Origin: Pseudomonas canadensis
GTDB taxonomy: Bacteria; Pseudomonadota; Gammaproteobacteria; Pseudomonadales; Pseudomonadaceae
Length of the DNA: 64,000 nt
Direction: 5' to 3'
Assembly (NCBI RefSeq): GCF_000503215.1
Contig: NZ_KI628540.1
Coordinates: 315,030-379,029, forward strand
Positions 11,001 to 19,416 of the stretch are shown one piece after another (within the stretch, counting starts at the first letter, position 1; every line of letters begins with the position of its first letter). Made by a program: the position numbers and the translations under genes. Below the pieces are notes generated by a model. That model was given only the letters and a program-made list of their open reading frames with translations. It made no database searches and was not told the origin of the DNA.

Positions 11001-14000
11001 GGTGCTTCGATCAATACCCTGGGGCGCGGTAATGCCAGCTACGATGCCCGCGACGGCTATATCTACCAGGTGGCCAACATGCTGGCGGTGTCCAATGGCC
11101 TGCTCAACGTGATCAGTGCGCCCAAGGTGGGCAGTGTGATCAGCCAGGGGATCAACATCGGTGCCTGCAGCAGCGGTGCGTGCAGTGGCCAGACCGGGCT
11201 GTACGCCAACGGCAGCATCGTGGCCCTGACCGACAGCACCTTTCAACTCGGCGACCAGGTGCGTTACGGCACCCGTCACCTGAACCTGGGCGTGAGCACC
11301 ATCAACCTGGGCAGCGCCGACGCCCTGGCCGCAGCGGCGGCGACGAATCGCTTGCCGGCCGGGCTGACGCTCAGCCAGGCGCTGCTTGATCGATTGCTGC
11401 GTGGCGATACGCAGTTCGGCGCACCTGCCTTGGAAACCCTGCAGCTCTCGGCCCGCGACGGGTTCAACTTCTACGGCAATGCGGTACTCGACACTTATGA
11501 CCCGCTCACCGGCAAATCGCTGCTGAGCAACCTGATGCTGTCCACCCCGGCCCTGTACGGTGCCGGTGGTGCCAACGACGTGGCGACGATCCACACCGCC
11601 AACCTGATCTGGCTGGGCGCGATCACGCCTCCGGGCGCGGTGGTAGAGGGTGGTGCGGGCACCGGCAGCGGGCGCCTGGATGTCAACGCCGAGCGGATCG
11701 AGTTCGGTTATGGCGCCTTTGGCCAGCCGAGCAACGTGAAAAGCTTCGACCGCCTGGCCCTGGGCTTTGCCAACGTCAATCTGAACGCCAGCGAGCGCAT
11801 CACGGCCAACCATAAGGGCAGCCTGTCGGTGTACCAGAGCCAGGGCGCCTACGACCCGGTCAGCGGCTTTCAGTACAGCGGCGGCAACCTGACTATCCGC
11901 ACGCCGTTGATGACCGGTGAAGCTGGCTCGGTGAACGTGATCAAGGCGGGCGGTGCGATCGACATCGGCGCGTCCGCCGGCCCGCGTGGTGCGGCCAGTG
12001 GCCAGGGGGCCGAACTGTCCCTGCACGGCGACAGCATTCGGCTGGCCAGCGCGGTGGTGTTGCCTAGCGGCAAAGTCAGCCTCAGCGCGCGTGGCGATGT
12101 GGTGTTGACCGATGACGCGTTGATCGACGTGGCCGGTCGCGCCATTCCCTTCAACGACGTGACCCAATACGGTTGGGGCGGCGATGTGCTGTTGGACAGC
12201 CGCAGCGGCAATATCCTGCAGGCGGCGGGGTCGACCATCGACCTGTCCGCGAAGAACAACCAGGCCGGCAAACTGCGTGCCGTGGCAACGGACGCGGCCG
12301 GTGGCATCGTCGACCTGCAAGGCAAAATCCTCGGCAGCAGCAGCGGCCACTACCTGGCCGGCGGCACTTCAATGCCATACCAGGCCGGCACCGTGGAAAT
12401 CCAGGCGCAACGCCTGGGCAGCAGCGGCGCCCTCGACCAACAGTTCGCCGAGCTCAACCAGCGCCTCAACCAGGGCGAAGTGTTCGGCGCGCGCAGCTTC
12501 CAGCTCAAGCAGGGTGACCTGACCATCGGCAACGGGCTCAAGGCCGGCACCATCAGCGTGTCGGTGGACAACGGCAGCCTGCGCGTCAATGGCCTGGTGG
12601 ACGCCAGCGGCGAGCGGGTCGGCAGCATCAACCTGGCCGGCAAAAATGGCCTGACCCTGGACAGCACGGCGGTACTCGACGCCCATGGCAGCAAGCTGCG
12701 CGTGGACAGCTACGGCAAGATCATCGACGCGCCGAACCGCGCCATGGTGGTATTGGGCTCCGGCACCGGCCAACTGACCCTGGCCGATGGCGTGCGCATC
12801 GACCTGCGCCACGGCACCGACGGCGCGACCGGCAACGATGGGCGCAATCGCGGCACCCTGGAGCTGAACGCGCCACGGTTGTTCAACCCGGACGGCAGCA
12901 GCAATGACATCAATATCGACGCCAGCGGGCGCCTGACTATTCAGGGCGCGCGCTCGATTACCCTCAACGGCATGGCCACCTACGACGATGCCCCGGAGAA
13001 AACCGACCCGACCGCCAGCGGCAGGCCGTATCAGGAAATCACCCAAGGCTACCTGGATGGCAAGCACGCCTTGAGCGAGGCTTTTATCAATGCCGCGCTG
13101 CTCAATAACGATCTGTTGCAAAACAAACTCGCCGGGTTGAACAACGCCACGTATGCCGATGCCTTCCACCTGCGCCCAGGCGTGGAAATCGTCAGCAAGA
13201 CCCCGGACGGCGACCTGGTGGTGCAAGGCGATCTGGACCTGTCCGGCTATCGCTACGCCAGCCTCAACCCCACCAGCCAGAAGAACAACGCGGTGTATGG
13301 CAGCGGCGAGTCCGGCAGCCTGACCCTGCGTGCCGGCGGCGACCTGAATATCTACGGCAGCATCAACGACGGTTTCGCCAAGCCGCCGGTGTCCGAGGAT
13401 GACAAAGGCTGGGTGCTGTTGCCGGGTGTCGATTTCAGTGGCGGAAATATCGTGGTGCCGGGCAATGGCGTGACCCTCGCCGATGGCACCGCCTTCCCAG
13501 CCGGCGCCACGCTTAACTACGACCTGCCGATCAAAGGGTTGACCGTGGCGGCCGGCACGCGCTTGCCGGTGGCCGCGACATTGGCTCAGGACCTGGTGGT
13601 GCCCGCCGGTAGCGTGTTGTCGGCGGATGTGCGCGATGCTGGCGGCAACCTGCTGTTCGCCGCTGGCACCTTGCTCAGCCAGGCGCAAACCCTGGTGGCG
13701 GGCACGCAACTGGGCGCCGGCACGCTGTTGACCGAGGGCACCCGCCTGCAAGCCATGATCTGGCCCAAAGGCGTGCCGCTGCCCACGGTGCACGGCGCAA
13801 CGCTGAGCAATAACATCGTACTGCTCAGCGGCACCAAGGCCTTGCCTAAAGGCGGGCTAATCCCCGCCGGCACCGATGTGAAGCTGCCCAACGGGGCGAC
13901 GTCGGTGCAACTGCGCGTCGGGGTTTCCGGCGGCGCCGGCCAGGTGTGGGCGATCTCGCCGATGCTGGCCGAAGGCACTCAATCGTGGTCGTTGCGCCTG

Positions 14001-17000
14001 GTAGCGGGCGCCGATACCGAGGCGGCTGACAGCCGTATCCTGCAAGCCCACCCGCGCAGTGGTGACATTCACTTGGCGGATAACCACTACGGCATGTTTG
14101 CCAAGGAAATACCTGCCAAAGGCGTACAAACCTGGACCGCCCAGGCAGTCATTGATATGGGCTTTGCCGGTGTGGTCGTCAAGGAAGGCGACCCGATTGA
14201 TCAGGCGGTACTCGATGGCTTCGGGCTGGGTTCAATCGAGGACTTCTGTGCCGCAACGCCGGAGTACTGCAAGCCCAAGGTCACCTATGTATTCACCCAA
14301 TACGCTGTTGATCAGTTGGCAAGTCAAGGCGTCACTGTGGTCGTCAATACCGAGATGACCGATGCGTTTTTCCAGAGCATTGATTACCCGACTGTGGCTG
14401 AGGTGTGTGGCAGCGCGCCTGAGTTCTGCCTGCTGAAGGCGGACAAGGAATACGCCGCCACACCTTCCAGCACGCGATTCAGCGTCATCCGCACCGGCAC
14501 CGGCGACCTGGAATTGTTGAGTGCGGGCAACCTGAGCATGGATTCGTTGTACGGCGTCTACACGGCCGGCACCTCGTCGACCGGTACCTTTGCCGGCGAC
14601 CCTTACAACCTGCCTAAGGCGACGCCGACAGGCACTGACCCGTCCAGTAAAACGGTGCTGAGCGACCCCGGCAGCTTCTTTGAAAAGTTTGTCAATGGCT
14701 CGCCTACCAGCCTGTATCGGGCCTGGTACCCGGAGGCAGGGGGCAACCTGACGCTGAATGTCGGAGGGGACCTGGCCGGTCATATCACCAGCCTCACCGC
14801 GTTGAGCCCCGCGCGACCCAACCCCAAGGATGCAGGGGTGGACTCCGCTGCCGTCGGCAATTGGCTGTGGCGCCAGGGCAGCAGCGACGTAGGGACGGGC
14901 GGGCAAGCCCAGCCGACGGCCTGGTGGATCAATTTCGGCAGCTACACCGCAACGACGGCAGCGGACAAGATGCTCGGTTTCACCGGTTTCGGTGCCCTTG
15001 GCGGCGGCAACGTGGATGTCAACGTCGGCGGCGATGCCGGCGTGTTGAACACGCTGGGCTACAGCGCCAGCCATGTCGAGGCGAACCCGCATAGTCAGGG
15101 CCTGGTGTTGGCTGTGGGTAGTACGGGCCGGGTCGCCAGCGATGGCAGTTTGCAGCTGACCGGTGGCGGTGACCTGCGCGTGCGCATCGGAGGGGCACTG
15201 AACCCGGCCAGCGTTGCCGGCACCGCTGACCATCGTGATGGTGTACTGGTCAACTTGCGAGGTGACGTGCAATTTCGCAGCGCCACCGTGGGCAGTGTCG
15301 ACATGATGTATGGCAGTATCGCCAGGTTCCAGAGCCCCGGCGAAACCCGTGCCTATGATCCACTGGTCGCGACCCGCGGCGCTGCTCGCGGTGGAATGAC
15401 CCTGGTGCCGGGTGATGCGACGTTCAATCTGCAGACCCTGGGTGACCTGGTGGTGCAGAACGTCGAAGACCCTGGGCGAGTCGTACTCTCCCACCTGTCC
15501 CCCTTCGCTCAAGGGGCTGAACAGGGCACCGGTACCAGTTGGTTCACACTGTGGACCAAGGGCACGTCGATCGACCTGTTTTCCTTGGGCGGCAACCTCA
15601 CGCCCTTCAGTCGATCCGACGCGACGGCCGACCTGGCGGTGGTCTATCCATCGATCGTCAGGGCCACGGCAGCCGGCGGTAGTCTGTATTACGGTAAGGC
15701 GGCAGAGACGCAGGCCAATGGCGACGACAACTACACTTACCCACTGCTGTTGGCGCCCGGCGAGAATGGCCAATTGCAGTTCCTGGCCCAGGATTCGATC
15801 TACGCCGGTGGCATGACCGTCAGCCAATCCGGGACAGCCCAGAGCACCATGGCGACCCCTTGGCATCCGGCGTACCAGGGCCGCATCGGCAACGCGGTGA
15901 AGGCCAGTAACCTGTCGGCCAACGGCAACTCGGGCAGCCAGCCGTTGTTTGTATTCGGGCCGGGTACGGCTGGGCTGTCACCCGGTGGCAGTGCTGAACC
16001 CGCGCGTTTTTACGCGAGAGACGGCGATCTGGTCGGTGTCAGCAGTGGCCGCGTGATCACCTTCGGTACAACGGCGGGCAGCTTGCATGAAGGCCAGACC
16101 TGGTATGAGGGCAATGGGCCGGTATGGATGATGGCGGGACGGGATATCGTCAGCAGCGGTCGGCGCTTCGGTCAGAGCTCGCCTGCTGGCTTAACCATGT
16201 TCCCCCAGGACAACCTGATCATTCACAACACCCCCAACGACATCTCCGTGGTGTCCGCCGGCCGCGACATTCTGTACAGCAACTTCCAGGTCGCCGGCCC
16301 CGGCCTGCTGGAACTGTCGGCGGGGCGCAATATCCTCCTGACCGGTTCCGGGGCGTTGGGCGAGTCCAGCGTGACCAGCCTCGGGCCCCTGTTGGCCGGG
16401 GACAACCGTCCTGGGGCGAGTATCGTCATGCAGGCGGGCGTCGGCCCCCACGGGCCGGATTACCTGCGCTTCGTCGAGGCGTACCTGAACCCCGCCAACC
16501 TGGCGCAGCCTGGCGAGTCGATTCAGGGCAATAAGGTCGCCAAGACGTACGAAAACGAGTTGGTCACCTGGCTCGCCGAGCGCTTCGGTTTTGTTGGCGA
16601 TACCGAGCAGGCACGCGCCTACTACGCGGCGCTGCCCGCCGAGCAGCAACGAGTGTTTGCCCGCAACCTGTACTTTGCCGAACTCAAGGCCGCAGGGCGC
16701 GAGTACAACACCGACGGCAGCGTGCGCCAGGGCAGCTACCTGCGTGGCCGCGCCGCCATTGCAGCGCTGTTCCCCGACAAGGACGTGGCCGGCAATCCGA
16801 TTACCTACAAAGGCGACATCACACTGTTCGGCGGCTCGGGCGTGCACACCAATTTCGGTGGCTCGATCCAGATGCTCACCCCAGGCGGCAGCCAGACCTT
16901 CGGCATCGAAGGCGAGGCGCCACCGTCGACGGCGGGTGTGATCACTCAAGGTGCGGGGGATATCCAGCTGTATTCCATGGGCAGCATTCTGCTCGGCCAG

Positions 17001-17654
17001 AGCCGCATCATGACCACCTTCGGTGGTTCGATCATGGGCTGGACCAGCGAGGGTGACATCAACGCCGGTCGCGGCTCCAAGACCACTGTGGTGTACACGC
17101 CGCCCAAGCGTGTCTATGACAACTGGGGCAATGTGGGCCTGTCGCCGTCGGTGCCGAGTACCGGTGCGGGGATCGCCACGCTCAACCCGATTCCGGAAGT
17201 GCCGGCAGGAGACATCGACCTGATCGCGCCATTGGGCACCATCGATGCGGGCGAGGCGGGCATTCGTGTGTCGGGCAACGTCAACATCGCCGCCTTGCGC
17301 GTGGTGAACGCAGCGAACATCCAGAGCCAGGGCAAGTCGTCCGGGGTGCCGGTGTCTGCCGCGGTCAACACCAACGCCATGACATCAGCCAGCGCGGCCG
17401 GGGCGGCGGCGTCCCAGGCCGCGGAAGACGCGGCGCGCAGCCAGCAGGCGGCGTCCAAGCAGGGCCGGCCGTCGATCATGACGGTTGAGGTGTTGAGCCT
17501 CGGCAGCGAGCCGTTGCCACAGGAACCTGCGCCAGCGCAGAAAACCTCCGGCTACAACCCCGACAGCCCGGTGCAGGTACTGGGCGCGGGGCCGCTGAGT
17601 GAACAGGCGCGGGCGCGGCTGACGGATGAGGAGCGCAAGCAGATCAGCCTGTAG
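5082..17654 (+). CDS. pdtA: Giant two-partner-secretion exoprotein, filamentous haemagglutinin family (PdtA-like)
   Basis: About 4190 residues. After an extended signal peptide ending near AGNAQA (about residue 36) comes the TPS secretion domain (about 120-260) with the conserved NRNGVVFSGTSQVNV segment. Thousands of residues of Gly/Asn/Ser-rich beta-helix repeats follow. The C-terminal part (GDINAGRGSKTTV, then APLGTIDAGEAGIRVSG) resembles the DUF3739 end of large FhaB-like proteins. Unusual internal parts are a V/L-x-AGT repeat block (about 2786-2940) and two CxxxxPE[YF]C loops (about 3050-3120) in a protein with very few cysteines. I prefer ATG 5082, preceded by aaggaag, to an in-frame GTG at 5034. 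It is probably exported by the TpsB protein at 25104-26720. The symbol rests on remembered synteny with the P. aeruginosa phosphate-regulated TPS. A 1388-codon antisense open frame inside it is a codon-bias shadow. Confidence 0.9.
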   Translation: MVRCKSPVNLKAPVTVLRLKPLAQAIALLVVAGNAQAATAFSSGWFADKGASQASTAARTGAGQVPGIPSLNQQAQVKQQLARSISTLNTSVAAIAAQQAAQAAGRQAAFGQVSNIPDGLGKGGLQVDNSLSQGWTNAKGPTQSQSGGKTTVTIEQTADKAILNWETFNVGRNTTVDFQQQSNWAVLNRVNDPNARPSEIQGQINGAGTVMIMNRNGVVFSGTSQVNVRNLVAAAATITDDQFTQRGLYVDTNGTQPTFTDAAGKVEVQRGALIQTRTAATSTDSGGYALLLGSEVENAGTIITAKGQTTLAAGDSFYIRKGAGTAGNDRSTTRGNEVATSLKAGSTAGKVTNSGLIMASTGDITLTGPQVQQNGVALASTSVDTRGTIHLLNAASDTNGSVTLGEGSTTAILLDASGSTALNSQKDNGLIKLDGTPANLITGQFNNLSAVVDRTDQSRIEIVSGGTVDFQKGSITLATGGQVAVSAGQRSLVRDGAMIDVSGAIGVKVAMEANNIKINVQGNEQRDAPVNRDGGQLINNDVWVDLRELVFVPAGTNGYATDRWYTAGGLLEVGGYLGTQGHSVGEWMAQGGTLTFTGKEVVTQQGAQINLSGGTVDVQAGYIQQTWLKGPNGRLYELSKAPGDILYSGFYKGYEDNSARWGQTEYYYNPLIAPQRRYEAGYTVGRDAGKLVVGTSSAVLEGQLISDVFQGDRQTQAPNINLDGYQQSQKARAQRAQLIIGQYIPIYNKTTGTLRYALSGTSDQVLIDSNTQKIADGLDLNTVLPLDRQGKILLDSDQLNGYQLGAVKVAAKQQVTVNGALSVADGGDITLFGPGVQINANLTAHGGSINAGNILSQVDPLKAGAVADTILAGGSSVNVAAGVKLDTSGRWNNLALDPAANAGVAYVNGGKVSLRSSSNVNLAAGSVVDASSGATLGVDGKLTGGKGGNVTLGALGELALEGDIRGYGVNGGGTLALQAHKVQIGESANALGSDTLKLAGDFFNKGFSAYDITGNEGLIVTDGTQVDVSLPVYRLGAQASGMPTGSDPATALERWTPPLYQEDATKGVLTQRRGAGLSLTAGDVNSTAAQLATTALTVGQGAVINVDPGQAINLRSVGQLTLDGTLNAWGGSVSLGGLTTGASEAVNAIGHGRSIWVGEQAVIDVAARAATAVDNRGRTYGLVRDGGSINIGGTFDLNTGLAKASDLFVVVRNGARLEASGTQALINVAGQGAVQAASNGGSITLASNNGLYLDGSFVARAGGAGAAGGSLNVALDTPYYQKASVTDRVLKVRELVLGQVYQPTALAGTAEDAAASLESGHGRLGVDQVSAGGFDNLALMSNGLLSVDGDVTLNMGQSLRLYSRGYGLSETAAGNSRINLSAPYLLLAGFLAPEETGKDLYVRPIPVLPAPSQRATEAQFNASGSLIDVRGNVIFGNRSSLFRADNSQASLERRGFDQVNLTSQGDLRFLAGAAENDIITGVSTQLLTQGDMTLRAAQLYPATEVSARVIAGYLGQSTTTSLDLDFDPLRTLTIGRVGSADAPIPYSAFGRLQLGAATVRQGGVVRAPLGLIDIGSMGSSVVQLLPGSLTSVSGKGLMLPYGGTLDGQVYKYNGKTVKFIGQGGLPSREVDLNVGVVLGGKSISVLPDATLDLSGGGDLLGAGFVSGRGGSTDARYSPLVQFGANGGFVLPGLSTNPIYAIVPGIQPDAAPVAGEGGAVTPLVGQQITIGAGVPGLPAGTYTLMPSTYALMPGAFRVEINGLAGLGSGTATTLMRNGSWATAGHLSIAHTGISNSVASQLILTSADTLRRYSQYNETSYAQFARADAARLGVPRPMLEADAKTLKLALRPGDGAEAFSFQGIGRFGAASGGYGGTVAVIDRSQQGIEVVGAGQAATAGFAGITFNADSLNALGASRLMVGGMTAVEYGQSGNFIYLAGGVNRAQSNVILRNGATLAAPEVFLVSDTGSIVVEQGASINTLGRGNASYDARDGYIYQVANMLAVSNGLLNVISAPKVGSVISQGINIGACSSGACSGQTGLYANGSIVALTDSTFQLGDQVRYGTRHLNLGVSTINLGSADALAAAAATNRLPAGLTLSQALLDRLLRGDTQFGAPALETLQLSARDGFNFYGNAVLDTYDPLTGKSLLSNLMLSTPALYGAGGANDVATIHTANLIWLGAITPPGAVVEGGAGTGSGRLDVNAERIEFGYGAFGQPSNVKSFDRLALGFANVNLNASERITANHKGSLSVYQSQGAYDPVSGFQYSGGNLTIRTPLMTGEAGSVNVIKAGGAIDIGASAGPRGAASGQGAELSLHGDSIRLASAVVLPSGKVSLSARGDVVLTDDALIDVAGRAIPFNDVTQYGWGGDVLLDSRSGNILQAAGSTIDLSAKNNQAGKLRAVATDAAGGIVDLQGKILGSSSGHYLAGGTSMPYQAGTVEIQAQRLGSSGALDQQFAELNQRLNQGEVFGARSFQLKQGDLTIGNGLKAGTISVSVDNGSLRVNGLVDASGERVGSINLAGKNGLTLDSTAVLDAHGSKLRVDSYGKIIDAPNRAMVVLGSGTGQLTLADGVRIDLRHGTDGATGNDGRNRGTLELNAPRLFNPDGSSNDINIDASGRLTIQGARSITLNGMATYDDAPEKTDPTASGRPYQEITQGYLDGKHALSEAFINAALLNNDLLQNKLAGLNNATYADAFHLRPGVEIVSKTPDGDLVVQGDLDLSGYRYASLNPTSQKNNAVYGSGESGSLTLRAGGDLNIYGSINDGFAKPPVSEDDKGWVLLPGVDFSGGNIVVPGNGVTLADGTAFPAGATLNYDLPIKGLTVAAGTRLPVAATLAQDLVVPAGSVLSADVRDAGGNLLFAAGTLLSQAQTLVAGTQLGAGTLLTEGTRLQAMIWPKGVPLPTVHGATLSNNIVLLSGTKALPKGGLIPAGTDVKLPNGATSVQLRVGVSGGAGQVWAISPMLAEGTQSWSLRLVAGADTEAADSRILQAHPRSGDIHLADNHYGMFAKEIPAKGVQTWTAQAVIDMGFAGVVVKEGDPIDQAVLDGFGLGSIEDFCAATPEYCKPKVTYVFTQYAVDQLASQGVTVVVNTEMTDAFFQSIDYPTVAEVCGSAPEFCLLKADKEYAATPSSTRFSVIRTGTGDLELLSAGNLSMDSLYGVYTAGTSSTGTFAGDPYNLPKATPTGTDPSSKTVLSDPGSFFEKFVNGSPTSLYRAWYPEAGGNLTLNVGGDLAGHITSLTALSPARPNPKDAGVDSAAVGNWLWRQGSSDVGTGGQAQPTAWWINFGSYTATTAADKMLGFTGFGALGGGNVDVNVGGDAGVLNTLGYSASHVEANPHSQGLVLAVGSTGRVASDGSLQLTGGGDLRVRIGGALNPASVAGTADHRDGVLVNLRGDVQFRSATVGSVDMMYGSIARFQSPGETRAYDPLVATRGAARGGMTLVPGDATFNLQTLGDLVVQNVEDPGRVVLSHLSPFAQGAEQGTGTSWFTLWTKGTSIDLFSLGGNLTPFSRSDATADLAVVYPSIVRATAAGGSLYYGKAAETQANGDDNYTYPLLLAPGENGQLQFLAQDSIYAGGMTVSQSGTAQSTMATPWHPAYQGRIGNAVKASNLSANGNSGSQPLFVFGPGTAGLSPGGSAEPARFYARDGDLVGVSSGRVITFGTTAGSLHEGQTWYEGNGPVWMMAGRDIVSSGRRFGQSSPAGLTMFPQDNLIIHNTPNDISVVSAGRDILYSNFQVAGPGLLELSAGRNILLTGSGALGESSVTSLGPLLAGDNRPGASIVMQAGVGPHGPDYLRFVEAYLNPANLAQPGESIQGNKVAKTYENELVTWLAERFGFVGDTEQARAYYAALPAEQQRVFARNLYFAELKAAGREYNTDGSVRQGSYLRGRAAIAALFPDKDVAGNPITYKGDITLFGGSGVHTNFGGSIQMLTPGGSQTFGIEGEAPPSTAGVITQGAGDIQLYSMGSILLGQSRIMTTFGGSIMGWTSEGDINAGRGSKTTVVYTPPKRVYDNWGNVGLSPSVPSTGAGIATLNPIPEVPAGDIDLIAPLGTIDAGEAGIRVSGNVNIAALRVVNAANIQSQGKSSGVPVSAAVNTNAMTSASAAGAAASQAAEDAARSQQAASKQGRPSIMTVEVLSLGSEPLPQEPAPAQKTSGYNPDSPVQVLGAGPLSEQARARLTDEERKQISL

Positions 17655-17673
17655 ATTTACAGAAGGACCTGTG

Positions 17674-17712
17674 GTGAGCGGGCTTGCCCCGCGCTGGGCT
17701 GCGAAGCAGCCC
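17674..17712. repeat. REP element
   Basis: gtgagcgggcttgccccgcg followed by ctgggctgcgaagcagccc, a REP type frequent in fluorescent pseudomonads, between the convergent ends of pdtA and the monoheme gene. Confidence 0.7.
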
Positions 17713-17759
17713 CTCACCTCTACAAGCCCCCACAATTGCGCCCCGTGGTTGGCTTGCGG

Positions 17760-19349
17760 CTACGGCTCATCCTTGAGGGTCTTGAACGCCTCGATGCGTT
17801 TGATCAGGCGCGTGTTCTTCGCCGAGTCGGCATTGCCAAACAGAAAGGAGAAATCCGACGCCAGTTTGGACCCGCCGGCAATCGCCGCGTACTGATGGCA
17901 GTCGTTGCAGTTGTCTGTCTGCACGTAGGTTTCCATCGTAGTGTTGGCGACAACGACACTCTGGTCGCTGACAAACGGCCCATAGGACAGCGGCACCTGC
18001 ACGTTGGGTCCAGGGCCGGGATCGTTGGGCGCGTTGGGCGTCTTGGACCACAGCACATTCACCAGTTTGTAGTACTGGAACACTGATTGGCCCTGGGTTT
18101 TCTGGGCGAAAGTCTGCTGCACCGCCGTGTTCAGCACCTGCAGGTCCTGGGGCGTGGCATTGAGTCGCGTGGCCTGCACTGGCTGATCAAGGGGCGTGCA
18201 GTTGGGCGGCGTGTGGGTGGCATCGCACTGCACCCGTGCAACGTTGGGCGTGCAGGCATCACCCGTGCAGGCCGGATTGTTGAAACTGTAGCCCTGGGGC
18301 CCTGCTGTGCCGTTGTCCGGCACGTTGTCGACCTGCTCGAAGGTGGTCCAGATGAAGTTCGGCTGGGTCTGTGTCTTGTTGATGATATGCAGGCCCACCA
18401 GACCCACCACTTCCTGGGTGCATTGCAGCGTGTCGGGGCGCTGCAGCCAGGCGACGGTGGTCAGGTAACGCCCGTACAGCTCGGGTTTGTTGGTGAGCAC
18501 GCGCCAGGCTGCCTTGAGTTCCAGGGCGCCGAGTTCTTCTTGGGGCAGCGCCTGGGCCGGCAGCTCGCGCACCAGTTTGCCTGCGGGCAGTGACAGGCCT
18601 GCGGGGTGCCGGTTGTCGCTGTTCTGCGCCACGATCAGTTGGTTGGCGGCGTCGTACAGCCCGTTTTCGACGATGTAATCAAACTCGGCCTTGCCGACCT
18701 TGCGCTCGAAAAACACCAGGTTGCCCGACTGGTCCGTGAGCCAGCCGCCGGAAGCTTCCATGATCGAATCGGGCAGCGTCACCTGGGTACCGCTGGATAA
18801 GTGGAAGCGGTGCTTGCGGTTGATCGCGCTTTCCGACGTGGCTGTAATGAATTTACGTGCGCCCGTGGAAAACGCCTTGAGGTTGCCGGTGGCGGTGCAA
18901 TTGGACGGCACCAGGGTTTCCACGCCCCAACCGGAGGGCTTGGGCGCACCGGGCAGGAAGATATCGCTGGCGTCCTTGTAGCTGGCCCACACCGGGGCAT
19001 TGCTCATGGGCTGGCCGGGCGTTGGCGGCACGCCGAACTGGGCCACGGTGCTTTGCGTGTCCGGCTCTCCGGCCAGGCTCGAGTTGGCTGGCCAGCCGGG
19101 GTTGACCGGCCAGTTCATGGCGATGAACAACTGCCAGCCGAAACAGTTGAGAAAGTCCTGCTCGGTGCCGAAGTTGTTTACCGGCAGGAAGCCGCCGCTG
19201 GTGGGATCGAACACCAGTTGGCTGACGCAGCTCTGGGCGTCCGAGGCCGCATTGGCCGGCGTGGTGCCCAGCAGGGGAAGAAGGGCGCAGGTGATCCAGC
19301 ACAACACACTCAAGCGTGCCCGGCGCAGCGGGCGAAGCCATCCGTTCAT
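17760..19349 (-). CDS. Exported protein with one c-type heme motif
   Basis: 529 residues with a clear N-terminal signal peptide (hydrophobic core SVLCWITCALLPLLG, cut after ANA near residue 35). One CNDCHQ heme-binding motif (CxxCH) lies near the C-terminus, about residue 484. The remainder contains several cysteines (CTGDACTPNVARVQC, CTQEV) and matches no family I can name. It is the third gene of a leftward operon after a tyrosinase and an unknown protein, so it may act as a periplasmic electron acceptor or donor for that set; this is inferred from context only. The distance to the middle gene is 67 bases. Function unknown. Confidence 0.75.
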   Translation of the reverse strand: MNGWLRPLRRARLSVLCWITCALLPLLGTTPANAASDAQSCVSQLVFDPTSGGFLPVNNFGTEQDFLNCFGWQLFIAMNWPVNPGWPANSSLAGEPDTQSTVAQFGVPPTPGQPMSNAPVWASYKDASDIFLPGAPKPSGWGVETLVPSNCTATGNLKAFSTGARKFITATSESAINRKHRFHLSSGTQVTLPDSIMEASGGWLTDQSGNLVFFERKVGKAEFDYIVENGLYDAANQLIVAQNSDNRHPAGLSLPAGKLVRELPAQALPQEELGALELKAAWRVLTNKPELYGRYLTTVAWLQRPDTLQCTQEVVGLVGLHIINKTQTQPNFIWTTFEQVDNVPDNGTAGPQGYSFNNPACTGDACTPNVARVQCDATHTPPNCTPLDQPVQATRLNATPQDLQVLNTAVQQTFAQKTQGQSVFQYYKLVNVLWSKTPNAPNDPGPGPNVQVPLSYGPFVSDQSVVVANTTMETYVQTDNCNDCHQYAAIAGGSKLASDFSFLFGNADSAKNTRLIKRIEAFKTLKDEP

Positions 19350-19416
19350 GGTCGCATTCCTTGCTCAAGACTCAAGAGGCGACCGCCCACGCCAGGCATG
19401 GGCGGCCAAGCGGTAC

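Noticed and set aside
8184..12350. 1388-codon antisense frame within pdtA
   Set aside because: It mirrors the codon pattern of the real gene, reads as low-complexity His/Gln/Arg/Ala-rich sequence, and has no domain; the sense strand has the TPS protein.
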